Shown here piece after piece: positions 25,042 through 33,600 of a stretch of DNA of 64,000 nucleotides. The notes beneath the pieces are model-generated. The model searched no databases, was not told the origin of the DNA, and saw only the letters and a list, made by a program, of their open reading frames with translations. The stretch covers positions 496,001-560,000 of the forward strand of contig CAVVFO010000001.1 of the NCBI GenBank assembly GCA_963747595.1, written 5' to 3'. Within the stretch, counting starts at the first letter, position 1. Each line of letters starts with the position of its first letter. The translations under genes were made by a program, and so were the position numbers. The DNA is from Oleiagrimonas sp963747595 (GTDB lineage: Bacteria > Pseudomonadota > Gammaproteobacteria > Xanthomonadales > Rhodanobacteraceae).

Positions 25042-27180
25042 TTACGCGCTCCCTTCGATGGTCCAGACACGGCGGCGGCGTTTGTTGTCGATCACTGCCC
25101 CACCGTCGACCGGAGACGCCCAGCCGCAGCGCTCCAGTTCCTGCATGGCCGCGTCGAACACCTGTCGGGTACGAATGCAGTTCGGTCCCAGCCGCAGGGC
25201 TTCACGCGAGTGCAGCAGCGTGATGCGTTCCTTGTGACACCAGTCCAGCAGTGCTTCGGCATGCTTGACCTCAGCAGGCACGGCAGCAGTGCCCACAATG
25301 CGCACGGCTTCGCCCAGGTGATACCCCACCAGTGCGGCCGCGTGTTCGATGGTCTGGCGTTGAATCACGCCCGCGTCGGGATTGTCGACAAGGGTCAGCA
25401 CGCCCGCAATGCGGAGCACTTGCGCGCCGCCCTTGCTCGCCCATGCGTGGATACTGGCAAACTCGCCATGATCGCGCATATCCGCCTCCATGGCGTTGTG
25501 TACGTCCGTCCAGTACGCCTTCGCGTCGGGTGTCAGGGTCAGGTCGCGTGGTTCCAGCTGGTTGCGTGTGCCTTGACGCAATGACGGTTCCCGCTCCAGC
25601 AGGGCACGCATGCGTGACCAGTACCGCACCATGGCCGGATCGGCGGACAAATCCGCTTCGACATAGCGGCGGGTGCCAATCGTCGATTGCGGCCACGCCA
25701 GCAGGCAACGCGGCAGAAAGCCTTGCCCGATCAGCAGCTCATCGGACAGGACGGCTTCGGCAATGACCGGCTGCACCATGAGATGCAATGCCAGACGGCG
25801 CCCGTAGAATTTGCCGGCTCCGTCGCCTGCACGTACCCGATCAAAATTGCCGTGATCCCATAACTTGGACATGCTGGCCGCTGTCTTTGTGCGGTTGTCG
25901 CGGTTCATCGCATGACCGCCCAGAAAGTCGCCGCCATCATCGGAAAACAGGCCGATACTCGGCTGTCCGTGAATCAGTTGCTTGTGCACGCCTTCCAGCG
26001 TCGGTTCGGACACCAGCAGCAACGGGATTAGCGGCGGCTCGGGCGCAGCCCCAAGCGCTTGTAATGCGGCCTTGATCCCTGCCGCATCCTTGCCCTTGCC
26101 GCCGGTGGCTTTACGCACAGCAGCTTCATGCGCGCGGAGTTCCAGATCATGCTGCGCGCGGTCCAGTTGATAGCGCTCGCTATTGGCGCGTTCGTGTTCG
26201 TTGTGCGCATGCAAGGCCCAGCCGTCGGCGGCACTTTTGCGCTCGCCCGATGCGCCGATGGTGACGTGCCACAGACTCAGCGGATCGCGTCGCCCGTCGA
26301 TCACCACGTTTGCGTGTGCCTGTACGGCCAGACTGGCCGCTGCGAGTACCGATTGCCCGCACAGCGCAGCGGGTGCCTGCACCACGGCTTGAATGCGCTG
26401 CACGGCATTGCCCAGCACCTCGCACAACGTCTCGACCGGATAGGGCGCAGCGGGCGGCAGTGGACGGCGCAGCGGCTCCGGTTCGATGATGCGGATATCG
26501 GCGTGGCTGGCTTCGGATTCGACCATCTCCAGCGCGCGCACTGTGTCGGCGGTGGCGTCGGGATGCTGTACCAGCCAGTCGGCACAATCGCCCTTGGGCG
26601 GCAATGTCTGCACGATATCGGAATGGATCAGACGTGTGCCCGGCAGCTTGGCCAGGACCGCTTGCGCATAGTCCATGCCTTGTTTGTCGTTGTCCGGCCA
26701 CATGGCGCTTTCGCGGCCCTGCACACTGGACCAGTCCGCAGTGTCCGCGCTTTGCGCTCCGCCGGACGTGACGGCTGATATCCCCAGCTTCGCCAAGTCA
26801 TCGGCGCATTGCTCGCCTTCCACAATTAGCAGCGGATCGGTTTCGACCAATGGATACGGCGGTCGGTACAGCGGCCAGCCGTCTTTCGGCCGTTCGGGCC
26901 GGCGTTTGACGTAGTGTGCGCCGGCGCAATGCATGGGCAACACAATCTTGCCTTTGCTGTCGCACTTGTGGGCTTGTCGCAGCCGGGTGCGGTCGGAGTC
27001 GGAAAGGTCCACCCAGTTCGGATACTTCAAACGCACCACGCGGAACAACTCACCCCCGGCATTGGTGTCGTACCGATGGCAGCCGGTTACTTTGAAGCCT
27101 GCATGGATGGGAACATCAAACAGACGCGCCACAGCGGCACGTGCGGTTTCGGGCTTTGCGGGTTCAGATGCGGCAGTCAT
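25042..27180 (-). CDS. Toprim/DUF3987 replication protein (YfjI-like)
   Basis: 712 residues from ATG 27180. The N-terminal part carries a toprim-like region (LLIVEGEQCADDLAKLGISA, then MWPDNDKQGMDYA with acidic residues) as in DnaG-type primases. The C-terminal 400 residues match the DUF3987/YfjI style of element-encoded replicative ATPase-like proteins (HVTIGASGERKSAADGW resembling a P-loop, LLLVSEPTLEGVHKQL, GLFSDDGGDFLGGHAM). The ATG overlaps the stop of the CHC2 gene (ATGA), so primase zinc finger and catalytic part are split between two coupled genes. Probably initiates replication of the excised element. Confidence 0.82.
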   Translation of the reverse strand: MTAASEPAKPETARAAVARLFDVPIHAGFKVTGCHRYDTNAGGELFRVVRLKYPNWVDLSDSDRTRLRQAHKCDSKGKIVLPMHCAGAHYVKRRPERPKDGWPLYRPPYPLVETDPLLIVEGEQCADDLAKLGISAVTSGGAQSADTADWSSVQGRESAMWPDNDKQGMDYAQAVLAKLPGTRLIHSDIVQTLPPKGDCADWLVQHPDATADTVRALEMVESEASHADIRIIEPEPLRRPLPPAAPYPVETLCEVLGNAVQRIQAVVQAPAALCGQSVLAAASLAVQAHANVVIDGRRDPLSLWHVTIGASGERKSAADGWALHAHNEHERANSERYQLDRAQHDLELRAHEAAVRKATGGKGKDAAGIKAALQALGAAPEPPLIPLLLVSEPTLEGVHKQLIHGQPSIGLFSDDGGDFLGGHAMNRDNRTKTAASMSKLWDHGNFDRVRAGDGAGKFYGRRLALHLMVQPVIAEAVLSDELLIGQGFLPRCLLAWPQSTIGTRRYVEADLSADPAMVRYWSRMRALLEREPSLRQGTRNQLEPRDLTLTPDAKAYWTDVHNAMEADMRDHGEFASIHAWASKGGAQVLRIAGVLTLVDNPDAGVIQRQTIEHAAALVGYHLGEAVRIVGTAAVPAEVKHAEALLDWCHKERITLLHSREALRLGPNCIRTRQVFDAAMQELERCGWASPVDGGAVIDNKRRRRVWTIEGSA

Positions 27181-27566
27181 TGGCGTACCTCCAAACCGAT
27201 CAGATCGCGTACGGCTTCCTTGAAGTTCGAGCCGGTGATGCGCTGGTGAAAAGCAACAAGGTCGCCTTTGGCATCGCAGCCGTGGCACCTGAAACCGCCG
27301 GTGCGCAGGTTGGCCGATGCACTGGCGTTGCGGTCCGCATGAAACGGACAGCGACACGATGCCCAGCCGTCGGCGTTGGGCTTGCTCAGTCCCTCGACGT
27401 GCGCGGTGTAGTAGCCGGCAGGGTCTGGCAAGCGGTCCCGCCAGTTGTCGGGAATATGTGTGCTGCGCGTGGTGCCGTATAATTGGGCTACGGATTTCAG
27501 ATAAGCGCTGTTTCCCAATGGACCCCTGCAGTTGGCGCTGTGGGGTTTTTTGTTGCGCCGACTCAC
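27177..27566 (-). CDS. CHC2 zinc-finger primase protein
   Basis: 129 residues. The DnaG-type zinc finger is visible as CRCPFHADRNASASANL followed by FRCHGCDAKGDLVAFH (Cys-x2-His...Cys-x2-Cys). An N-terminal basic segment precedes it. It would bind template DNA for the toprim-containing partner encoded by the next gene, which overlaps by four bases. It overlaps the upstream AlpA-like gene by four bases, so all three are co-translated. Confidence 0.85.
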   Translation of the reverse strand: MSRRNKKPHSANCRGPLGNSAYLKSVAQLYGTTRSTHIPDNWRDRLPDPAGYYTAHVEGLSKPNADGWASCRCPFHADRNASASANLRTGGFRCHGCDAKGDLVAFHQRITGSNFKEAVRDLIGLEVRQ

Positions 27567-27826
27567 GCCGCTGCCCCCTTTGCAGTGGTACGGCGTTCGA
27601 TCAGATCGGCCACCAGCGCGCGCGTGGCGTCGGGGTCAAGCCCGGCGATGCGGGCGGAAATGATTTCGTCAGCTTCGTAGTCTGGCCAGCCGATAGCGCG
27701 GCGCGTGGGGTCGGGTGACAGCTTGACGGCGGGCGGAATGAAACCGTCCACAATGGCACGATCAAGGCCGGAATCACTCAGGCCAAGCCGGCGCAACAAT
27801 TCAGGTCTGCGGATGATTTGAAGCAT
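27563..27826 (-). CDS. AlpA-like excisionase/regulator
   Basis: 87 residues. The N-terminal IIRRPELLRRLGLSDSGLDRAI is a MerR/excisionase-like winged helix in which SDSGLDRAIVDGFIPPAVKLS forms recognition helix and wing. The tail contains GWPDYEADEIISARI, the usual AlpA Trp and following helix. AlpA proteins activate integrase expression or act as excision factors in P4-like elements. First gene of the leftward replication operon. Confidence 0.82.
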   Translation of the reverse strand: MLQIIRRPELLRRLGLSDSGLDRAIVDGFIPPAVKLSPDPTRRAIGWPDYEADEIISARIAGLDPDATRALVADLIERRTTAKGAAA

Positions 27827-27922
27827 TGCGAATCCTCGCTGCGGGTCATGGTGCTACTGCACCGTTAGCGAGGATTTTTGGGGCTTGGGGTTAGTCAATC
27901 ACTGACAGCAGGTGGTCCAATT

Positions 27923-28642
27923 TCAGGGGCTGGTGTCACCATGCTCGGTCAGGTTTTCATCTATCCATGCCCAGCGCTTCCGTTCGTGCCTCACGTAGGC
28001 CGTGATGGCGCGCTCAGGGTCGTGGTTGGGATGATCGGCGGCTTGATAGCAGATGCCGACAATTTCCCGGAAAGCGCCGGGATTGGTTGTCTTGGCTGCG
28101 AACGGGTAGTCAGGTATTGGCGGGTAGTTGCCGCTTCTCAGCTGGTCATCGCTCAGTTGATTGAAGTGTGTTTTGTTCCAGCCGTCCAATAACGCATCAT
28201 CAATCCACGAAACAGGCCACGGGCTGGCGAGATGCGGACGGGACTGCTTCCCGTGCATGCGGTCCAAAGCAGCATGCGTGATGCCTTCCAAGCGCTCTAC
28301 CTCGTCACGTAATTCTTGCGGGTCGGAATTATCGGGATATGTCGACTGCATGGGGTCGGTCTGCCAATCTTCGGCCAGTCGATCCGAGTGCGCTTCGTCC
28401 AGTTGCCACGCCGCCGCCCCGTCTGCGGGATCGGTACCTTGATCCAGCCGCTTGATGGCGACAGCCAAGGCATGCGCCGCCTTGGCGATATCCTGCAATC
28501 GGTTGCGCACGTCAGCCATGGGGACAGATTGTGCGGACCAAGCGATGCGCGGAAGCAGCCGTTCAAGCTCGGCAATTTGTTCCTCGGTGACGCCCCGCCG
28601 GCGTAGCTGCCGCTGTTGCTCCTTCGTGAATTGCTGGTGCAT
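27923..28642 (-). CDS. Hypothetical protein of the integrative element
   Basis: 239 residues from ATG 28642, preceded by GGAGAAGG; in-frame sequence upstream lacks a better start. The N-terminal QFTKEQQRQLRRRGVTEEQIAELERLLPRI is helical, followed by a helical MADVRNRLQDIAKAAHALAVAIKRLD. The C-terminal half is Trp/Pro-rich and ends in YVRHERKRWAWIDENLTE. No family recognised. It lies between the integrase and the AlpA operon on the same strand. Confidence 0.7.
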   Translation of the reverse strand: MHQQFTKEQQRQLRRRGVTEEQIAELERLLPRIAWSAQSVPMADVRNRLQDIAKAAHALAVAIKRLDQGTDPADGAAAWQLDEAHSDRLAEDWQTDPMQSTYPDNSDPQELRDEVERLEGITHAALDRMHGKQSRPHLASPWPVSWIDDALLDGWNKTHFNQLSDDQLRSGNYPPIPDYPFAAKTTNPGAFREIVGICYQAADHPNHDPERAITAYVRHERKRWAWIDENLTEHGDTSP

Positions 28643-28753
28643 GCGCGCCTTCTCCACGCCCTTCAAAAGATCGCCACGGCAACGGGTGAAGGTGTCCCGC
28701 TTTCGGCTGGCCGGCCTAGCCGTGGCGTAACCATTTTGTCCTATGTGCAACCC

Positions 28754-28885
28754 AAACGCGCGTATTGGTTTCGTGGACGCCATCACCAGACATCATTAAT
28801 TTAGTGCGGCTCAAGCGCGCGTATGAATCACCTCGCGCGCGCACTTGCGGGCGAAGTTTGTGCGTCCTCAGCGCGCGCGTACTGG
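28754..28885. repeat. Three iteron-like copies of a GCGCGTAT/GCGCGTAC motif
   Basis: AAACGCGCGTATTGG (28754-28768), CAAGCGCGCGTATGA (28812-28826) and CAGCGCGCGCGTACTGG (28869-28885), same orientation, 57-58 bases apart, in the gap between the integrase stop and the 239-aa gene. A fourth related sequence, CGCGCGCGCACTTGCGG, occurs at about 28834 and again at about 24098 at the other end of the operon. Possible replication origin or regulator sites. Confidence 0.45.
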
Positions 28886-28928
28886 CCACCAGCTTCGGCA
28901 GGTCAAGCCGTGACGTAACCCGAGTGCC

Positions 28929-30128
28929 CTACAGTGCGAGCGCGGCCAATGCCTCGCGTGCAACGTCCTGCCGCAGTTTGCCGTAGTGCTGGGCAATCAT
29001 CTGCAAACTGGTGCCGCTGATTTTTGCGACGGTGTGCAGGTCGCAGCCGCCCACTACCAAGTCGGCAATGGCGCAATGGCGCAAGGTATAGGCGACGGTG
29101 TCGCGTGGCAGGTCGGCCGCCTCGACGGCATGGCGCACAACGTCTTTCCATGTGGTGGCTGTCCACGGCGCACCATCCCAGCGGGAAAACAGGGGCGCGG
29201 TCGGCAGCTTGCCGCTGGCGGCTTGCTTGAGTATGTCCACGGCGGACGGTGGCAGCGGGATCGTGCGGCCGGCTCCGGCCTTGTCCTTGCGGATAGTCAG
29301 CAACTTGTTGCGCTTGTCATAGTCACCCACACGCAGGGCGGCCACGGCACCGACACGCAACGGCAGTTCAGCCAGCGCGCGCAGGAACGGTTGTGCATCC
29401 TCGCGGGCATGTTCGATCAGGCTTTGCCGTTGCTCGCGGGTCAGGTAGCGTTCGCGTCGACCAGAAACGCCCTTGATCGGCTTGAGCGGTTGCGCCCATG
29501 CTTGATCGGTAGCCACGTATCCCTCGGCTTGCGCCTGCCGCAGTGCGGCACGCAAAAAAACCATGTTCCGATTGATGGATGCCGGCGCCCGCTTGCGCGG
29601 TGGTGCTAGTGGCGCCTTGTTGCGGCAGTGTTTGCCGCGCTTGGGTTGGGCAACCGGCTTGCGCTCCATGCGCTTGCGCCAGTCGGCCACGTCGCCGCGC
29701 TTGAGTTTGTCCACGGGAATGGCGGCCATCTTGTCGTTGACGACGAACCGGCGCACGTAGCCGGCCATGTTGTCGGCGGCGGTGTCGCCCTTGTCGGGGT
29801 CATCGCGTAGCGATTGCATGTGGCGTTCGCAGGCTTCCAATACCGTGATGGGGTGCAACGGTCCGCCTGCATCCAATCCCTTGAACCACGCCTCGGCCGC
29901 CTTGCTGGCAGCGGAAAACCGCTCATTCGGCGGCAGGTGGTCAAAGGCACCCAACGCATGGCGGACCTGTTTCTTTTCCACGTAGGCGCGCGCATACCAA
30001 GTCTGCGCGGTCTTGCTCTTGCGCAGGCCGACATGCTGGCCGGTGTGCAGCTTGTGCCAGTGAACCGCACCGCGAACGGGCAAAGCCTTCTGCCCGGAAA
30101 CCGTGGTGATTGTCGCCTTGCCGCCCAT
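28929..30128 (-). CDS. int: Tyrosine recombinase (phage-type integrase)
   Basis: 399 residues. The N-terminal arm-binding region (HWHKLHTGQHVGLRKSK) and core-binding SAM-like domain precede the catalytic domain (about 240-395). Active-site elements are Arg in LPLRVGAVAALRVGDYD, Lys in IRKDKAGAGRTIPL, YTLRHCAIADL (box II, with Tyr in the usual first His position) and GTSLQMIAQHYG with the nucleophile Tyr. The GTS...HYG form is usual in P4-like integrases. It catalyses insertion into and excision from tRNA-Val. The gene lies at the attR end and reads inward. Confidence 0.93.
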   Translation of the reverse strand: MGGKATITTVSGQKALPVRGAVHWHKLHTGQHVGLRKSKTAQTWYARAYVEKKQVRHALGAFDHLPPNERFSAASKAAEAWFKGLDAGGPLHPITVLEACERHMQSLRDDPDKGDTAADNMAGYVRRFVVNDKMAAIPVDKLKRGDVADWRKRMERKPVAQPKRGKHCRNKAPLAPPRKRAPASINRNMVFLRAALRQAQAEGYVATDQAWAQPLKPIKGVSGRRERYLTREQRQSLIEHAREDAQPFLRALAELPLRVGAVAALRVGDYDKRNKLLTIRKDKAGAGRTIPLPPSAVDILKQAASGKLPTAPLFSRWDGAPWTATTWKDVVRHAVEAADLPRDTVAYTLRHCAIADLVVGGCDLHTVAKISGTSLQMIAQHYGKLRQDVAREALAALAL

Positions 30129-30160
30129 GTCAGAACCCCCGGTTTCTGCCTCAAAACAGG

Positions 30161-30183
30161 CCGTTGCCTACAGATTGCCTAAA
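30161..30183. promoter_or_regulatory. Right putative integrase arm-type site
   Basis: CCGTTGCCTACAGATTGCCT followed by AAA, one mismatch from the left copy at 22763. Located between the integrase start and attR, overlapping the expected integrase promoter, so binding could also repress int. Confidence 0.5.
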
Positions 30184-30265
30184 GTATATGGGGTGCTATG
30201 GTGGCTGTAAACGTCTAAGTTACTGATATTTTTATTTTATGGGGTCTCCTGAAACCTATAAAAAA

Positions 30266-30314
30266 TACCTTGACATGGTAGGGGTCACTGGTTCGATCCC
30301 AGTATCGCCCACCA
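30266..30314 (+). repeat. attR, 49-bp direct repeat (tRNA-Val 3' remnant)
   Basis: Exact copy of 22669-22717. The flanking left side is AT-rich element DNA (TTTTATGGGGTC...AAAAA) and the right side is the original chromosome. Confidence 0.93.
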
Positions 30315-30328
30315 CATGAAATTACCAG

Positions 30329-30361
30329 AACAGCACGCTCATTCAGGGCGTGCTGTTTTTG
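30329..30361 (+). terminator. Original tRNA-Val terminator, displaced beyond attR
   Basis: AACAGCACGC (30329-30338) pairs with GCGTGCTGTT (30348-30357), followed by TTTTG. It starts 15 bases after attR, where the uninterrupted tRNA gene would have ended. Confidence 0.8.
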
Positions 30362-30480
30362 TATGGGAGCGATGGTGAAGGAGTCCAGCTCCCGGTAATC
30401 GTCGTGGTTGCTCCAGAGCTGCTGGTTTCTTGTCGGGAAATGCATGCCGTTCCCTTTTGTTGTAAATGCCGTGCTGGCTA

Positions 30481-30492
30481 GGTATCGTTACC
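30481..30492. promoter_or_regulatory. LacI-type operator upstream of the GH2 gene
   Basis: GGTATCGTTACC, followed by TCAA exactly as at 51023. About 120 bases upstream of the GH2 start. Near-palindromic with central CG, the form bound by LacI-family proteins; the likely regulator is encoded at 62291-63340. Confidence 0.65.
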
Positions 30493-30613
30493 TCAACATG
30501 GGGCGTGCGATTGCCATCCAGGACATGGGGTGCAAGGCAGTCGGCGCCTTCGGTTGCACAACGAAGGCTGGTTGCATGCGGGGTGAGGTGTGCTGAAAGG
30601 GCGGGCGACGTGC

Positions 30614-33600
30614 ATGAGCAGTATGTCCATGTGGCTTGCTGTCGCATTGCTGTTGGGGGTGGCATTACCGCTGCGTGCAACGACGCATGGGCCTTGGAAT
30701 GCGACCGTTCTGGCTGGGGGTGTCGGGATGAAGAAGCCGCTGCCTGCCGCGGCGAGCGTACTCGCCGCACACTCCAGTTGGAGCGAGGCGGCCTGGATCC
30801 ATCCACGACAGATTGCCGCAAAGCGGCAGCTGATCGCGGGACTGGGCGATCCACAGGGAGCGGGGCGTTACTTTTTTTCCGATCACGGGCGGCTCGGATT
30901 CTGGTGGGGTCACGGCCACGCGCTGATGTCGCATGCACGACTCACGGCCGGGCAGTGGGCCCAGGTGGGTGCAGTTGCCAACGGCGATCAGCTCTCGTTG
31001 TATCTGAATGGCCATGTTGTTGCTCGTGGGTCGGCACGTCATGTACGGATGAAGCCCACAATGGTGTTGGCACCGGTCACGCAGCCTTGGCGCGATGCCG
31101 TGCATTTCAGCGGCAAAATTGCCGGCTTCAGCGTGGCCGACGGAGCTCTCGACGCTAACCGGTTGCGCAAGCTTGCCGGCTCGAAACCAGGCGGCTTGAC
31201 CCGCTTTGCGCCCGCCTCACCCCACTGGCCGGTGCAGACCAGGCAGATACAGGGCCAGGTGACTCCGCAATCGCCCTCGACATTGCCGCACAGCAAGGCG
31301 CCATTTTCCCGACCGGCAAAGCGCGCCTTGGGCGCACATCCGGCGCTCAAGGCGCGCAACGCTCATACGTGGACCCTGCAGGATTGGACGTTGGCGTCGG
31401 CCACGAGACTGCCGCGGGCCACCGGTGCCGCGCTGTCCAATGTCGGGTATGCGACTGGCAGTGCGTGGTATGTGGCGAGCGTGCCAGGGACGGTGCTGAC
31501 GACCCTGGTCGACGGTGGGGTGTATCCGGATCCGGGCTATGGCCTCAACAACATGGCCATTCCCGAATCGCTGCATATGCACGACTGGTGGTATCGCACC
31601 GTATTCAAAGTGCCGGCGAATCTGGCCGGAAGACAGTTGCGACTGACCTTCAACGGAGTCAATTATTCCGGTGAGGTATGGGTCAACGGCAAACGCATCG
31701 GGCATACCAAGGGTGCGTTTGCACGTGGCGTGTTCGACGTCACGGGGGATCTCGTGGCCGGGCATGACAATGCCGTGGCAGTGCGTGTGTCGCCGCCGCC
31801 GCATGCCGGCGTGCCCAACGAGGAATCGCTGGTCGGCGGTCCGGGCGAAAACGGCGGCATGATGGAGCTGGACGGCCCCACGTTCCTGGCGACAGAAGGA
31901 TGGGACTGGATTCCGTCCGTGCGCGATCGCGACACGGGACTGTGGCAGAGCGTGGTGCTGCGGGCGAGCGGTGCAGTACGCATCGGCGCCACGCATGTGG
32001 TGACCTCCTTTCCCGCGGCTGATCACAGTCGCGCCGATGTGCGGGTGGATGTGCCATTGCACAATTCGGGAGCGTTGCCCGTACACGGCATGTTGCATGT
32101 GGCCTTTGGTGATGTACATGTGAACAAGCCGGTCACCGTGGCGCCAGGCAGCTCGGTTGTGCATCTGGATCCGGCAGATATTCCGCAGCTGGTGGTGCGG
32201 CATCCGCATCTGTGGTGGCCAAACGGTTACGGCAAACCGTACCTCTACTGCATGCACGTGCGTTTTACGATGGGCGGGGCCACTTCGGACCAGGCACAAT
32301 TCCGCTTCGGCATCCGCGAGATCAGCTACGAGCTATCGTTGTTCGATCAGAAAGGACGGCTGCGCCGTGTGCTGGTCAATTTCGGAAGAGAAGGTCGGCG
32401 ACACACGCGCGTTGTCGATATCCGGCACAAGGCGATTCTGAAAACGCCGCATGGCTGGGCGTATTCCCTGCTTCCGGGTGCGCAGCATTCACCAGCGGTG
32501 ACTGACCTCGAGGATACGCGCCTGACGCCGTATCTGGCCATTCGTGTCAACGGTGTGCGCATCGCGGTGAAGGGCGGCAACTGGGGCATGGACGACTGGC
32601 GCAAGCGTGTGTCGCGCAAACACCTGGAGCCGTATTTCAAGCTGCAGAAAAAGGCGCACATGGACGTGATCCGCAACTGGATCGGCATGAGCACCGAACC
32701 GGCGTTCTACCAGCTGGCCGACGAGTACGGCATGCTGGTGTTCAATGGCTTCTGGGAGTCCACCCAGAATGGAAATATCGAACCTCAGGACGATGCACTG
32801 TTCATGCGCAACGCGCGGGACGTGATCCGGCGCTATCGCAACCATCCGTCGATTGTCCTTTGGTTCGGACGCAACGAGGGCGTGCCCCAGCCATTGCTGA
32901 ACAAGCGTCTGGATACGGCGGTCGCAAAGCTTGATGGCACGCGCCTGTACATGCCCAGTTCCAACGATATCGATCTATGGACAAGCGGGCCCTACAACTA
33001 CCGTCCACCCCAGGATTACTTCAACAAATTGGCGCGCGGCTTTTCCGTCGAAGTGGGTACCCCGTCCTTCCCCACACTGGAAGCCTTCAAGGCCATGATG
33101 CCCAAACCCGATCGCTGGCCGATAAGTGATGACTGGGCGTATCACGACTGGCATCAGAAGGGGAATGGCGACGTCAACACCTTCATGCGATCGATGGCCA
33201 CAAAGTTCGGCAAACCCACCAGCTTGGGGGACTTTGCGCGCAAGGCGCAAATGATGAACTACGTCACCTATCGTGCCATTTTCGAAGGCTTCAACGCGCA
33301 CCTGTGGAGTCAGAACAGCGGCCGCCTGCTGTGGATGAGTCATCCCGCTTGGCCCAGCACCATGTGGCAACTGTATAGCCACGACGCTGACACCAGCGGT
33401 GCGTACTTCGGCGCCATGAAGGGAGCCGAGCCGATCCACGTGCAGATGAACCTTCCTGACCGCAGCATCGCCGTGATCAACAATACGCAAACGGTGCGCT
33501 CCCACGTGGCAGTAAAGATCGCGGTCTACGACTTGCTCGGCAGGCAATTGGCCGACGACGCGGAAACCGTCGATGCGCAGGCGGGAGCTGTCACGGCAGT

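Larger units (their letters stand above)
22669..30314. mobile_element. Integrative element (7.6 kb) in tRNA-Val
   Basis: Bounded by perfect 49-bp direct repeats that match the 3' part of tRNA-Val. It contains a tyrosine integrase at the far end, AlpA-like regulator, CHC2 primase module, toprim/DUF3987 protein, zinc-ribbon protein and unknowns. No capsid, terminase or conjugation genes are seen. This set resembles small satellite-like or P4-like integrative elements with their own replication genes. Most genes run leftward as one operon from 27.8 to 24.1 kb. Confidence 0.9.
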
